A stretch of 64,000 bases of DNA from Serratia fonticola. Its GTDB lineage: Bacteria; Pseudomonadota; Gammaproteobacteria; Enterobacterales; Enterobacteriaceae. Shown one piece after another: positions 1 to 10,941 of the stretch. How positions within the stretch are numbered: position 1 is the first letter of the stretch; every line of letters starts with the position of its first letter. The translations under genes were made by a program, and so were the position numbers. Location: NCBI RefSeq assembly GCF_001006005.1, contig NZ_CP011254.1, positions 1,178,001-1,242,000 of the forward strand, written 5' to 3'. The notes beneath the pieces are model-generated. The model ran no database searches. It saw nothing but the letters and a program-made list of their open reading frames with translations, and had not been told where the DNA came from.

Positions 1-1632
1 CTGAGAAACCGCCAGACGACAGCCCAATCCGGTCAGCAATCGCAGCACCGGACGCAAACGGTCGATATGTTGACACACATCTGCCTCTGCAAGTTCAATC
101 AGAATTCGCCTGCGGTGACTTTTTTCACACTGTAACAGGGTATCGCGCAGCCAACGTTGAAAACTGCGCTGCAATAATGAATCAACGCATAGTGGAAACG
201 CCAGCGTCTCTTCCGGCCACAGTGCCAATAAAGGAATAATCCGATTCATCTGCTGGCGGTCATAGCTTTCCGCCAAGCCAAGCTGATTGACCAGCGGCAT
301 ATACTCGGCAGGCAACAGTTCCTGTGCGCCATCATAAATCCGGCTCATGATTTCGCGGTGATGCACATCACCTTCCACCGTCACCGCCGGTTTTTGATAT
401 AAGCGAGGGCCGCCGCGGGCCAGCACCTGTTCAAGCAGCGTGCGCCATTTAACGCTGCCGCGCCCTTTCTCTGGCACATCGCTATCATAGACGTACCAGC
501 CGTTTTCGCCTTGCAGTACGGCGTGGCGGGTCGCCTGTTCGGCGTAATCGATGATTTCTTCCGTGGTCTGCCCGCTGCGGTAGGCCACAATACCAATATG
601 CAAGAACGCCTCACGGTCAATCAGCGCCGTTGAGGGCAAGGAGTCGATCGCGTTGACCAGCTGCGCCGCGATGCCGTCCGCTTCTTTCAGCGTGCGGTGT
701 GGCAGCAGAACGGTAAAATCACTGTGGAAGTAACGGGCCAGTAAGGCGGCAGGATAGCGCATGACAAAAGTGGACAGCAGGTTGACCAACGAATACATCA
801 GCTCCTGCACCGCTGCATTGCCGTGAATTTCACGCAGGGTATCGAAATCTGGCAGGCGCACCATCATGACGATGCCGTGTGACCCGACATCTTCCAGCTG
901 AGTAGTGAGCTGATTATCAAAGAACAGCCGGTTATTGAGGCCGGTTTTGGCATCCTGAGCGGCAAAAGCACGGATCAGGGTATCTACCCGGCTACGCTCC
1001 TCACGTGCTTCGGCCAAATCGGCCAGCAGGCGATCCAACGCACCGCTGACGCTGGCGGGCCATTCGCGAACGTCTCCCTTCAGCACCTGTTCACGCTCGC
1101 CGTTGAGAATGCGCCGCGCTCGGCGCTCCAGGCGATCTTCACCTACCGCCTGTTCACGCAGCCAGCGTAAGCTGAACAGCAGGATCACCACCATGATGAC
1201 GATTGACAGCGTGACCGCCGCTGTGGACTGCAAGGAACGCACGTCGCTGGCGAACGGATCGAGGTAGGTGACATTTACCCGGGTGCCGGGGTGATGCATC
1301 ATGGTTAACGAGGTTTGGCGGTAGCCAGCCAGCGATGCCCAAGGGGCTTTGATGGTCGGCAGGCTGTAGGAGAAAAGGTTGCTGGTTTCGGTATCGACAT
1401 GAATCGCAACGATGCCTAGCGGCCGCATCACCAAGGGCAGCCAGTTATCCTGAGCCTGCAGAGGTTGAAGCAGCATTGCCTGATCGATGGAAGTGGCCAG
1501 GGCTTCAAAACGGCGCTCTAGGCGCTCCTGGGTCACGTAAAAGAAACTGTATGAACACCCCATCAGCATCAAGAACATAGCCAATGCGACGAGCAGGGTG
1601 ATTAGAGCAGAGAGTTTGGTTGTAAATCTCAT
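1..1632 (-). CDS. csrD: RNase E specificity factor CsrD (partial, 3' end off window)
   Basis: CsrD is an inner-membrane protein that targets the sRNAs CsrB and CsrC for RNase E decay and so tunes the Csr system. The first 544 codons are visible; E. coli CsrD has about 646 residues, so roughly the last 100 lie outside. The protein starts MRFTTKLSAL with a first membrane segment near residues 8-28 and a second near 137-154, before a linker and a GGDEF-like domain. The GGDEF motif is degenerate (HSDF, within YFHSDFTVLLPH), as expected for CsrD, which does not make c-di-GMP. An EAL-like domain follows and runs off the edge. It lies just upstream of acuI as in E. coli. The identification rests on the start, the motif and synteny. 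Confidence 0.93.
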   Translation of the reverse strand, partial: MRFTTKLSALITLLVALAMFLMLMGCSYSFFYVTQERLERRFEALATSIDQAMLLQPLQAQDNWLPLVMRPLGIVAIHVDTETSNLFSYSLPTIKAPWASLAGYRQTSLTMMHHPGTRVNVTYLDPFASDVRSLQSTAAVTLSIVIMVVILLFSLRWLREQAVGEDRLERRARRILNGEREQVLKGDVREWPASVSGALDRLLADLAEAREERSRVDTLIRAFAAQDAKTGLNNRLFFDNQLTTQLEDVGSHGIVMMVRLPDFDTLREIHGNAAVQELMYSLVNLLSTFVMRYPAALLARYFHSDFTVLLPHRTLKEADGIAAQLVNAIDSLPSTALIDREAFLHIGIVAYRSGQTTEEIIDYAEQATRHAVLQGENGWYVYDSDVPEKGRGSVKWRTLLEQVLARGGPRLYQKPAVTVEGDVHHREIMSRIYDGAQELLPAEYMPLVNQLGLAESYDRQQMNRIIPLLALWPEETLAFPLCVDSLLQRSFQRWLRDTLLQCEKSHRRRILIELAEADVCQHIDRLRPVLRLLTGLGCRLAVSQ

Positions 1633-1927
1633 CCCTGTGCCTTCTGCGCGATGATAAAATGAAGAGCCACCTTTTGATGTGCCAAGGCCCCGTTCCTGCT
1701 CGATTGAAAACAACGCAATACCCTGATATTAAAAATCATGAAGCGACTTCAATTTCTTTGCCAGGCATCAGGTTAGCGCTTACAAAGCTATCAAGCCTAG
1801 CCGACGAAGAAAACCATTAAACACTCTTTTTTTGTCCTTTATCAGGACAGGCTTTTTTATTATGCATATAGTCAGACAATACTGAACTATACATTCATAT
1901 AATATATGAAAAAGCGGGGAACGATGC
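1633..1927. other. csrD-acuI intergenic region
   Basis: This 295-base gap separates divergently transcribed csrD and acuI and should hold both promoters. It is AT-rich towards acuI. A small hairpin (GTCCT at 1834-1838, AGGAC at 1844-1848) is followed by a T-run. No ORF with coding character and no clear sigma-70 hexamer pair was found. Confidence 0.4.
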
Positions 1928-2908
1928 ATGCGCGTATTATTATTGGAACAAGATGGCGAAAAAACCCTGGCACAAGTCAAGAATATTGATAGTGAGCAGT
2001 TGCCAGAAGGGGATGTGACGGTCGACGTCAATTGGTCCAGTCTCAACTATAAAGATGCCCTGGCGATCACCGGCACGGGGAAAATCATTCGCCACTTCCC
2101 AATGGTGCCTGGTATCGATTTTGCAGGCCTGGTACACAGCAGCAAAGATCCGCGTTTTAAACCAGGCCAGAGCGTAGTGCTCACCGGCTGGGGCGTTGGC
2201 GAAAATCACTGGGGCGGGTTGGGCGAACAGGCCCGCGTTAGCGGCGAATGGCTGGTACCACTGCCACAAGGGCTATGTGAACGTAAAGCGATGATCCTCG
2301 GCACCGCTGGTTTTACCGCCATGCTGTGCGTGATGGCACTGGAAGAAGGCGGAGTGAAACCGGAGGACGGCGACGTTCTGGTCACCGGAGCCAGCGGCGG
2401 CGTCGGGAGCACAGCGGTCGCCCTACTGTCCGCTCTGGGCTATAGCGTCACCGCCATCAGCGGGCGCGACAGCAATACCGACTATCTGAAATCCCTCGGT
2501 GCCAAAACCGTGCTACCCCGTAGCGAATATATTGAAACACCGCGCCCGCTGGAGAAACAGCTGTGGGCCGGCGCCATTGACACCGTCGGCGACAAATTGC
2601 TGGCTCGCGTGCTGGCGCAGATGAATTACAACGGCACCGTTGCCGCCTGCGGCCTGGCGGGAGGCTACCAGTTGCCGACTACCGTGATGCCGTTTATCTT
2701 GCGTAACGTGCGTCTGCAAGGCGTTGATTCTGTGCTCACGCCGCTGCATCGTCGCCAAACCGCCTGGGAACGTCTGGCCGGTATTCTGCCAGAGAGCTTC
2801 TATGAGCAAGCAACGCAGGAAATTCAGCTGGAAGACGTGCCCGCCGCGGCTACCGCGCTAATGAACAATCAGATCACTGGCCGCACCCTGGTAAAAATCC
2901 GTTCATAA
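1928..2908 (+). CDS. acuI: Acrylyl-CoA reductase AcuI (YhdH), MDR family
   Basis: A 326-residue medium-chain dehydrogenase/reductase. AcuI reduces acryloyl-CoA to propionyl-CoA with NADPH, which protects against toxic acrylate derivatives; that role is known for the family and not visible here. The N-terminal GroES-like half is followed by a Rossmann fold with the nucleotide-binding motif TGASGGVGSTAV near residue 155. There is no zinc-ligand set, as in the YhdH/quinone-reductase branch. The ATG at 1928 has a purine-rich GCGGGGA 7 bases upstream. It is divergent from csrD, as in E. coli. The assignment is firm at subfamily level. Confidence 0.92.
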   Translation: MRVLLLEQDGEKTLAQVKNIDSEQLPEGDVTVDVNWSSLNYKDALAITGTGKIIRHFPMVPGIDFAGLVHSSKDPRFKPGQSVVLTGWGVGENHWGGLGEQARVSGEWLVPLPQGLCERKAMILGTAGFTAMLCVMALEEGGVKPEDGDVLVTGASGGVGSTAVALLSALGYSVTAISGRDSNTDYLKSLGAKTVLPRSEYIETPRPLEKQLWAGAIDTVGDKLLARVLAQMNYNGTVAACGLAGGYQLPTTVMPFILRNVRLQGVDSVLTPLHRRQTAWERLAGILPESFYEQATQEIQLEDVPAAATALMNNQITGRTLVKIRS

Positions 2909-3043
2909 TCTGTGGGGCGCCGCATCCGGCGCCTGCTTTTTCCCCACAAGAAATTACCTTCTGTTTACCTCTCTTTACATCCCCCCTCTCGCAGAAAGTT
3001 GGCTTTCACGCCATGCTTACACCATCACTTGCGGAGAAAAAAA

Positions 3044-4045
3044 ATGAAACAACAGCGAAAACTGACCGAAGCCGATGTCACGCCGGAAAGCGTGTTCTAT
3101 CAGCGGCGCAAGGTGCTCCAGGCGCTAGGGATCACGGCAGCCTCGCTGGCTTTGCCCATCCAGGCACAGGCCGACTTGCTTTCCTGGTTCAAAGGTAACG
3201 ATCGGCCCCCGGCTCCAGCAGGCAAACCGCTAGACTTCAGCAAGCCAGAAGCCTGGCAAGCCAAGCTGGAGCTGACGCCGGAAGAAAAAGTCATGGGGTA
3301 CAATAATTTCTACGAATTTGGCCTGGATAAGGCCGATCCCGCGGCCAACGCAGGCTCACTGAAAACGACGGACTGGAAGGTGAAAATCGACGGTGAAGTC
3401 GGCAAGCCCATCACGCTGGATATCGACGATTTACTCAAGCGATTCCCGCTGGAACAACGCATTTATCGCATGCGCTGCGTCGAAGCCTGGTCGATGGTGG
3501 TGCCGTGGATCGGCTTTGAGCTGGGCAAACTGCTTAAGCTGGCCGAGCCCAACAGCAACGCGCGCTACGTGGCTTTTCAAACGCTGTACGATCCAGAGCA
3601 GATGCCCGGCCAGAAAGATCGCTTTATTGGCGGTGGCCTCAAGTATCCCTATGTCGAAGGTTTGCGCCTTGATGAAGCCATGCATCCACTGGCTCTGTTG
3701 ACCGTGGGCGTGTATGGCAAGATGCTGCCACCGCAAAACGGTGCTCCGGTGCGCCTGATCACTCCATGGAAGTACGGCTTCAAAGGCATCAAGTCTATCG
3801 TGCAGATCACCCTGACCCGCGAACAACCGCCAACCACCTGGAATCTGTCCGCTCCCAACGAATATGGTTTTTACGCCAACGTGAATCCCCATGTCGATCA
3901 TCCGCGCTGGTCGCAGGCCACCGAACGTTTTATCGGTTCCGGCGGCATTCTGGATGTGAAACGTCAGCCCACGCTGCTGTTCAACGGTTATGCCGACCAG
4001 GTGGCTTCGCTATATCGCGGCCTCGATTTACGGGAGAACTTCTGA
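3044..4045 (+). CDS. msrP: Periplasmic methionine sulfoxide reductase, catalytic subunit MsrP
   Basis: MsrP (YedY) is a molybdopterin enzyme of the periplasm that repairs oxidised methionines, with electrons from MsrQ. The product has 333 residues, close to E. coli (334). The N-terminus carries a Tat signal: the twin arginine in [11 protein letters not shown] (about residues 20-30) precedes a hydrophobic stretch ending near ALPIQAQA. The sulfite-oxidase-type fold shows MRCVEAWSM, whose Cys is the expected molybdenum ligand. The frame is open upstream to 2912, but the ATG at 3044 has GCGGAG before it and gives the expected Tat peptide. msrQ follows directly. Confidence 0.95.
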   Translation: MKQQRKLTEADVTPESVFYQRRKVLQALGITAASLALPIQAQADLLSWFKGNDRPPAPAGKPLDFSKPEAWQAKLELTPEEKVMGYNNFYEFGLDKADPAANAGSLKTTDWKVKIDGEVGKPITLDIDDLLKRFPLEQRIYRMRCVEAWSMVVPWIGFELGKLLKLAEPNSNARYVAFQTLYDPEQMPGQKDRFIGGGLKYPYVEGLRLDEAMHPLALLTVGVYGKMLPPQNGAPVRLITPWKYGFKGIKSIVQITLTREQPPTTWNLSAPNEYGFYANVNPHVDHPRWSQATERFIGSGGILDVKRQPTLLFNGYADQVASLYRGLDLRENF

Positions 4046-4654
4046 GTGCGCTTAACCCCCAAGCAGATCACCTGGCTAAAAGTAGCCATCTACCTGGCGG
4101 CATTTCTGCCCTTTCTGTGGCTGGTGTTGTCTGTCGATCAGGGCTGGTTCAGCGCCGATCCGGCCAAGGATATCCAGCATTTTACCGGCAGGATGACGCT
4201 GAAGTTGCTGCTGGCCACCCTGCTCGTCACTCCATTGGCCCGCTACGCGCGCCAGCCGTTACTGATCCGTTGCCGACGCCTGCTGGGTTTGTGGTGTTTT
4301 GCCTGGGGAACCTTGCATCTGGTAAGCTACTCGACGCTGGAACTGGGGCTGAGCAACATTGGCCTGCTGGGGCGCGAACTGGTAACTCGCCCCTATCTGA
4401 CGCTAGGTATCCTCTGCTGGTTGATTTTGTTGGCTCTGGCGGCCACCTCAACGCTATGGGCACAGCGTAAATTGGGGGCCAGCTGGCAGAAGCTGCATAA
4501 CTTCGTCTATCTGGTGGCTATCCTGGCACCGATCCACTACCTTTGGTCGGTAAAAACGTTGTCACCGCAGCCTTTTATTTACGCGTCGCTGGCGCTGCTG
4601 TTGTTAGCTCTGCGTTACAAGAAATTCCGCTCATGGTGGCGTAAACCGCGCTAA
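4046..4654 (+). CDS. msrQ: Heme-binding membrane subunit MsrQ
   Basis: MsrQ (YedZ) is the heme b membrane protein that passes quinol or flavin electrons to MsrP. The 202-residue product has about six hydrophobic segments and histidines within or beside helices (for example LHLVSY and KLHNFVYL), consistent with heme ligation in the ferric-reductase-like family. It starts with GTG directly after the msrP stop (TGAGTG), so the two genes are translationally coupled and one operon. E. coli MsrQ is of similar length. Confidence 0.93.
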   Translation: MRLTPKQITWLKVAIYLAAFLPFLWLVLSVDQGWFSADPAKDIQHFTGRMTLKLLLATLLVTPLARYARQPLLIRCRRLLGLWCFAWGTLHLVSYSTLELGLSNIGLLGRELVTRPYLTLGILCWLILLALAATSTLWAQRKLGASWQKLHNFVYLVAILAPIHYLWSVKTLSPQPFIYASLALLLLALRYKKFRSWWRKPR

Positions 4655-4930
4655 ATCCGGCAAGATTGGCGATAAAAATCCCCTGGAGGGGCGCGGAACT
4701 TTTCTGTGTTCTACCCCTCATAATCCAATAGCGGCACTTGGTGTTTGCTGATTTAGGGTTGAATATCTTCGCTGATAAGACCAGTATTTAGCTGCGAATT
4801 GCCACGATATCGTTATAATGCCCGACCTTGAACCTGTCGCTGCAGCAAAATCTGCGCGTAACAGGTGACAAATCGGTGACATCGGGTTATTTTCTACGAT
4901 GATGGTTTTATTGCCGGAGATACCAGCACA
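4655..4930 (+). promoter_or_regulatory. aroQ upstream region with candidate -10
   Basis: This 276-base gap should hold the promoter of aroQ-accB-accC. A consensus TATAAT lies at 4814-4819, but no convincing -35 box sits 16-18 bases before it. A leader of about 100 bases would precede aroQ. No ORF is supported. Confidence 0.35.
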
Positions 4931-5383
4931 ATGGCGGATAAGTTTCACATTTTGCTTCTGAACGGCCCCAATCTCAATCTGCTGGGGACGCGTGAGCCGG
5001 AAAAGTACGGCAGCGCTACGCTGGCAGAGATTGTTAACGGATTGGAAAACCAGGCGCTCGCGCTAGATATCACCCTGAGTCATCTGCAGTCCAACGCCGA
5101 GCATGCGCTCATCGATCGCATTCATCAGGCACGCGGCAATACGGATTTTATCCTGATTAACGCTGCCGCGTTCACGCACACCAGCGTGGCGTTGCGCGAT
5201 GCACTGTTGGCAGTACAGATCCCGTTTATCGAGATCCACCTGTCCAACGTGTACGCTCGTGAGCCTTTCCGTCATCACTCCTACCTGTCTGATATCGCGG
5301 TAGGCGTGATCTGTGGCCTCGGCGCGGATGGCTACACATTTGCTTTACAGGCAGCGGTTCGCCGTTTGTCAAAAACCCACTAA
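4931..5383 (+). CDS. aroQ: Type II 3-dehydroquinate dehydratase
   Basis: Catalyses the third shikimate-pathway step, 3-dehydroquinate to 3-dehydroshikimate. The 150-residue length and the motifs [19 protein letters not shown] (N-terminus, with the active-site Tyr) and [19 protein letters not shown] (C-terminal half) are diagnostic of the type II dodecameric enzyme. E. coli uses the unrelated type I AroD, so this gene is absent from the E. coli accBC neighbourhood. It lies 32 bases before accB on the same strand and is probably cotranscribed. Confidence 0.96.
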   Translation: MADKFHILLLNGPNLNLLGTREPEKYGSATLAEIVNGLENQALALDITLSHLQSNAEHALIDRIHQARGNTDFILINAAAFTHTSVALRDALLAVQIPFIEIHLSNVYAREPFRHHSYLSDIAVGVICGLGADGYTFALQAAVRRLSKTH

Positions 5384-5415
5384 TTGCTACACAAAAAGAG
5401 TACGGAATCACACTC

Positions 5416-5880
5416 ATGGATATTCGTAAAATCAAGAAACTGATCGAACTGGTTGAAGAATCAGGCATTTCTGAACTGGAAATCTCTGAAGGCGAAGAGT
5501 CGGTTCGCATCAGCCGTGCCGCACCGGTGCAGGCTTACCCAATGATGCAACAGTACGCAATGCCAGCCCAGCAGCAGCAACCTGCTCTGGCCAACGCCGT
5601 TGCCCCTGCTGCCGCAGAAACCCCAGCAGCACCAGCGGCCATGAGTGGCCATATCGTTCGTTCACCAATGGTAGGGACCTTCTACCGCACCCCAAGCCCG
5701 GACGCGAAAGCCTTCGTGGAAGTGGGCCAGAAAGTGAACGCCGGTGATACTCTGTGCATCGTTGAAGCCATGAAAATGATGAACCAGATTGAAGCGGACA
5801 AATCCGGTGTGGTTAAAGCGATCCTGGTAGAAAACGGCCAACCGGTTGAATTTGACGAGCCACTGGTCGTCATCGAATAA
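5416..5880 (+). CDS. accB: Biotin carboxyl carrier protein of acetyl-CoA carboxylase
   Basis: Carries biotin between the biotin carboxylase and carboxyltransferase parts of acetyl-CoA carboxylase, the committed step of fatty-acid synthesis. The 154-residue protein has an N-terminal domain, an Ala/Pro/Gln-rich flexible linker (about residues 40-75) and a C-terminal biotinyl domain. The biotinylation motif [12 protein letters not shown] contains the target Lys near residue 120. accC starts 11 bases downstream, the usual accBC operon. Confidence 0.97.
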   Translation: MDIRKIKKLIELVEESGISELEISEGEESVRISRAAPVQAYPMMQQYAMPAQQQQPALANAVAPAAAETPAAPAAMSGHIVRSPMVGTFYRTPSPDAKAFVEVGQKVNAGDTLCIVEAMKMMNQIEADKSGVVKAILVENGQPVEFDEPLVVIE

Positions 5881-5891
5881 CGAGGCGCACC

Positions 5892-7241
<1,350 letters not shown>

Positions 7242-7263
7242 TTATCGGTTAACGATATTGGGC

Positions 7264-7308
7264 CAATAAAAAACACCGCATGAGAACTTCTGCGGTGTTT
7301 TTTTATTT
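7264..7308 (+). terminator. Rho-independent terminator of aroQ-accBC
   Basis: An inverted repeat (AAACACCGCA at 7271-7280, TGCGGTGTTT at 7291-7300) with a 10-base loop and a following T-run lies 30 bases after the accC stop. It separates accC from the inserted sugar locus. Confidence 0.85.
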
Positions 7309-7327
7309 AATGGAGAGAGGGATTTTG

Positions 7328-7613
7328 CCCCTCACCCTAACCCTCTCCCAAAGGGCGAGGGGACCGATCGAGTTAAGCTGAAAGTGTAGTGATTCATCAT
7401 TAGCACCGGCTGACTCACCTTGATTCCGAAACAGCACGGGCCAATCAAGAGCTCCGGACAGCTCCCTCTCCCTGTGGGAGATGGAACCGATCGAGTGAGT
7501 CTGAAAACTCAGTGACACACCTGCGATAAAATTTGCTGAGATGACTCAATTACTGCCAAATGTGCAGGGGCTAACAGCTCCCTCTCCCTGTGGGAGAGGG
7601 TTGGGGTGAGGGG
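7328..7613. repeat. Palindromic repeat pair A (inverted units)
   Basis: The left unit begins CCCCTCACCCTAACCCTCTC (7328) and runs through a hairpin core to ACCGATCGAG (about 7372). The right unit is its inverse and ends GGGTTGGGGTGAGGGG (7613). A third, internal unit with the same hairpin core and CGATCGAG tail lies at about 7459-7500. The block fills the space between convergent accC and the gatZ-like gene, and its right unit overlaps the last codons of the latter. Related blocks occur at 12454-12618, 27947, 30988 and 51922-52175. The remaining sequence between the accC terminator and the gatZ-like stop holds no gene. Confidence 0.8.
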
Positions 7614-8871
7614 TATCGCACCCATAGGCATACGCCCGCAAGACCTCCTGGATCTTGTCGATAATCAGGCTATGTGGGTCACCGGCACACTCGCCAGCCA
7701 TCAGGCGCGGGAATTGCAGCGGGAAATACTGGCTCAGCATACCCAACGGAATGGTTACTCCGCTCAGGTTTGCCACCAGCTTGTCGATGGCCGCGCTGAT
7801 GCGCGCTTCAGGCCAGTAATAGCGGATCCGATCGGACAGGCTGTAGTGCAGATCGATCATCGCCTTCGAATGGCGCGGATCGTAATACTTCTTCCAATAC
7901 TTGGGCTCATCCTGCATCACGCTGTCGATCACCGCCAGCACGTGGCTCTGCTGTTCTGCGGCGATCAGCTCCTTCTCGATCAGCGCCAGGCTGAAGATCG
8001 CCTCACGCAGGGCAAAGGTCAGCGCCGGGCCGACTTTCAGGATCGCAAAGTGATCGCGCACCAACTGGCGGAACGCTTTCGGGGTTTGATAATCCGTAGA
8101 GTGGGCCTCAAACACCAACGGCGTTGATTCAATCATGGCGGAAAGCTGGCGCGCCTGCTCCGGCTGATAGTGGATCACCGTGGAATGGTCGAACTCGACT
8201 CCCGGTTGAACCACCAGCCCCACCACCCGCTCCATGGCCTGCTCCAAACCTAAGCGAGCAAATGCCTGCCGATGCGTCTCGATGGTCTCGGCGGCATCCT
8301 GTGGTCGCGTGACGTGTACCTGAGCGATAGCGTGGCTTTCCCCGCCTGGAACCGGCACTTCCGTACCTATCACGTAGCTCAGCGCCTGCCGCTGCTCTGG
8401 GGTGGCTGCCGCTTCCGCCACCGCACATAGCCGTGCCGCACGCTCGGCCACCACCGTTGGTGGCAAAGGAACCGGATCGTCCGCGCAGGACATGGAAGCA
8501 TCCAGATGAATTTTACTGAACCCGGCCTGAACGTAATCGGCAATCAGGCGTTCGGCTTTCTCCATCGCCTGCTCAGCGGGTTCATCCTGCCAGCAGTTCG
8601 GCCCAAGGTGGTCGCCCCCCAATATCAACCGTGACTGCGGGAAGCCAACCTTGGCGGCAACGGCATACACAAACTCGCGGAAATCCGCCGGTTTCATTCC
8701 GGTGTAGCCGCCAAATTGGTTCACCTGGTTGGAGGTGGCTTCAATCAATACCTTACGCTGGCTAGCCAAGTCAAAACGCAACGTGGCTTCGATCACCAAC
8801 GGATGTGCCGAGCAAACCGAACAGATACCAATATGCTTGCCGCTTTTATGCTGCTGGATAATAGATTTCAT
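7546..8871 (-). CDS. GatZ/KbaZ-type tagatose-bisphosphate aldolase non-catalytic subunit
   Basis: Resembles GatZ/KbaZ, the chaperone-like subunit needed for full activity and stability of class II tagatose-1,6-bisphosphate aldolase. It begins [24 protein letters not shown] and has the family's [11 protein letters not shown] near residue 83 and [10 protein letters not shown] near 120. Length is 441 residues against about 420-426 in E. coli. The excess is explained by the last 20 or so codons (from [12 protein letters not shown]), which are encoded by a palindromic repeat that has replaced or displaced the native stop. It is the last gene of the minus-strand sugar operon. Whether it pairs with GatY or KbaY type cannot be decided by eye. 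Confidence 0.88.
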   Translation of the reverse strand: MKSIIQQHKSGKHIGICSVCSAHPLVIEATLRFDLASQRKVLIEATSNQVNQFGGYTGMKPADFREFVYAVAAKVGFPQSRLILGGDHLGPNCWQDEPAEQAMEKAERLIADYVQAGFSKIHLDASMSCADDPVPLPPTVVAERAARLCAVAEAAATPEQRQALSYVIGTEVPVPGGESHAIAQVHVTRPQDAAETIETHRQAFARLGLEQAMERVVGLVVQPGVEFDHSTVIHYQPEQARQLSAMIESTPLVFEAHSTDYQTPKAFRQLVRDHFAILKVGPALTFALREAIFSLALIEKELIAAEQQSHVLAVIDSVMQDEPKYWKKYYDPRHSKAMIDLHYSLSDRIRYYWPEARISAAIDKLVANLSGVTIPLGMLSQYFPLQFPRLMAGECAGDPHSLIIDKIQEVLRAYAYGCDTPHPNPLPQGEGAVSPCTFGSN

Positions 8872-8957
8872 ACTTATGGCCTCATTTACCCGTCACCTTT
8901 CAAGTCACAGGGTAAAGCAATGTCCTGAACTGAATATTCAAGACGTTGGAATGTTAT

Positions 8958-9917
8958 TTACAGCGCGCCGACCGGCACGGCCCGTTGCTGCTGCAAGAAC
9001 GCGTCAATTTCAGCAAAGGTGGAGGTCCCCTCCATTGGCCCACGCCGAGTCACCGCCAGCGCACCGCAGGCATTGGCATAGCGCAGCGCCTGGGAAACGC
9101 TGTGCCCCTGTAACCGGCAAGCAATGTAAGCGCCGCCAAAGCAGTCACCCGCCCCGGTCGGATCAACCTCGTCTACGGCATAGCTGTCGATATGCAGGGT
9201 TTCATCCGCGGAATAATAGCTCGCACCGTTACTGCCGCGTTTCACCACCACTTCTTTAATGCCGTCCTTCAGGTAGCGGGCAATCGCTTCATCCAATGTG
9301 GTTTGGGAGGACAGCAGCATGACTTCGCCTTCGCTCGGCATATAGATATCGGTCAGCTCCAGCACGTAATGCAGCGCATCACGCATCTCGGGGATATTGA
9401 GCATTTCCTTGCGGATATTCGGATCGAAAGACAAGGTGCCGCCGTTCGCTTTGACAATCCCCGCCGCCTTCTTCACCGCGTCCACCATATGGAAGGAAAA
9501 CAGCGATGAACCCATGATGTGGAAGTGCTGGCAGTCCTGCAGCAGTTCGGCGTTTACATGCTCGGCCGATAATTTCCCGCAGGCTGCGTTCTTGATATTG
9601 AAAATAAAATCGCGATCGCCGTTGGAGTGGTAAGTGACGAAGGCACTGCCGGTCGTCTCATGCGGTAGTACGCGGATGCCACGCGTATCTACTCCGTCAG
9701 CCTTTAAGCGCTCGATATTCAGCGTGCCGAAACCGTCATTACCCACGCAGCTGATAATGCCGCACTGACCGCCCAGCTTGGTCACCTGATCGATAAAAAT
9801 CGCCGGGGCACCGCTGGGGAAAGGACCATTCCATAAGCCTGGATGGGTAAAAGATTGGCCAACTTTATCGGCCATGATCTCAACCAGGATCTCGCCGATG
9901 GTATAAATTTTTCTCAT
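8958..9917 (-). CDS. PfkB-family sugar kinase (copy 1)
   Basis: A 319-residue ribokinase/PfkB-fold kinase. The N-terminal substrate region contains GPFPSGAPAIFIDQVTKLGG, and the C-terminal signature DPTGAGDCFGGA (about residue 250) holds the catalytic Asp and anion hole. By context it would phosphorylate a ketohexose or its monophosphate on the way to a 1,6-bisphosphate for the GatYZ-like aldolase. It is a close paralog of the kinase at 15713-16672, with equal length and long shared blocks such as CQHFHIMGSSLFSF and SFDPNIRKEMLNIPEM. It lies between the permease and gatZ-like genes. Substrate is inferred only. Confidence 0.85.
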   Translation of the reverse strand: MRKIYTIGEILVEIMADKVGQSFTHPGLWNGPFPSGAPAIFIDQVTKLGGQCGIISCVGNDGFGTLNIERLKADGVDTRGIRVLPHETTGSAFVTYHSNGDRDFIFNIKNAACGKLSAEHVNAELLQDCQHFHIMGSSLFSFHMVDAVKKAAGIVKANGGTLSFDPNIRKEMLNIPEMRDALHYVLELTDIYMPSEGEVMLLSSQTTLDEAIARYLKDGIKEVVVKRGSNGASYYSADETLHIDSYAVDEVDPTGAGDCFGGAYIACRLQGHSVSQALRYANACGALAVTRRGPMEGTSTFAEIDAFLQQQRAVPVGAL

Positions 9918-9951
9918 TGTCCCGTTCCTTATTCAAATCTGCCTGTGATCG

Positions 9952-10941
9952 TTAGCCACGTTTCTTCTTGTTTCTGACGTCGACATACACCGCGATAAGG
10001 ATCACCAGTCCCTTCACCACCATTTGATAGAAATAAGGCACGTTCATTAAATTCATACCGTTGTTGATGACCCCGATGGTCAGCGCGCCGATCATGGTGC
10101 CAATCACCGTGCCGTAACCGCCATTCAGGCTGGTGCCGCCCAACACTGCGGCAGCGATAGCATCCAGCTCATAGCTCAGCGCGGCGTTAGGCTGGCCGGA
10201 ATACAGGCGCGAGGCCAGGATCATGCCGCTGATGCCCGCCATCATGGCGGTGATCATAAAGACCTTTATTTTCAGCGCGGAAACGTTAATCCCCGAATAG
10301 ATCGCGGCCTCTTTATTGCCGCCGGTGATATAAATCTTGCGGCCAAAGGTGGTTTTCGACAGGATGAAGTGGTTGACGATCAGCAACACCAACAGGATCC
10401 AGATGGGGATCGGGATATAGAGAAACTCGCCGTTGCCCAGCGCCAGAAACGCCTCGCTTTTAATCATGATCGGCGTGCCGTCGGTGACGATATAGGCGAT
10501 ACCCCGGAAGATGCCCATCGTCGCGACGGTTACGATAAACGACGGGATACCGGCCAGCGCAGTCAGGCTACCGTTAACCAGGCCCAGCACCAGCGCGGCC
10601 ATAATCGACAGCGGGATCACCAGAATAAACGGGATGCCAAACGACAGGCCAAGCGCAGCAAAGGTCCCCACCAGTGCAATGGTTGACCCCACCGAAAGAT
10701 CGATATCCCCCAGCAGCAGCACATACGTCATGCCATAGGCGGTAATGGCAATGATCGAGACCTGCAAAATAATATTGGTAATATTATTCACGCTCAGGAA
10801 GCTGTCGTTGATCACGCTGAACAGGATCACCAAGGCCACCAGGCCCGCCAGTATGCCGCCGTACTGTTTGGCGGCTTTTGCCAGTTTCCCTGGCCCGTTG
10901 AACGCCGAATGGCCCTCGGCGGCCAGCACTTTATCGCTCAT
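9952..10941 (-). CDS. Ribose-type sugar ABC transporter permease
   Basis: A 329-residue RbsC/BPD_transp_2 family permease with about eight to ten hydrophobic segments. The motif DLSVGSTIALVGTFAALGL and the ALAGIPSFIVTVATMGIFRG region are typical of the family, and VLGGTSLNGGYGTVIGTMIG marks the C-terminal half. It forms the membrane channel of the importer with the adjacent ATPase and binding protein. Its ATG overlaps the ATPase stop by one base (TAATG), indicating translational coupling. Confidence 0.93.
   Translation of the reverse strand: MSDKVLAAEGHSAFNGPGKLAKAAKQYGGILAGLVALVILFSVINDSFLSVNNITNIILQVSIIAITAYGMTYVLLLGDIDLSVGSTIALVGTFAALGLSFGIPFILVIPLSIMAALVLGLVNGSLTALAGIPSFIVTVATMGIFRGIAYIVTDGTPIMIKSEAFLALGNGEFLYIPIPIWILLVLLIVNHFILSKTTFGRKIYITGGNKEAAIYSGINVSALKIKVFMITAMMAGISGMILASRLYSGQPNAALSYELDAIAAAVLGGTSLNGGYGTVIGTMIGALTIGVINNGMNLMNVPYFYQMVVKGLVILIAVYVDVRNKKKRG

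Noticed and set aside
7328..7613. ERIC/IRU element
   Set aside because: The sequence lacks the ERIC core and terminal sequences; the CCCTCACCC/CCCTCTCCC pattern is a different repeat family.
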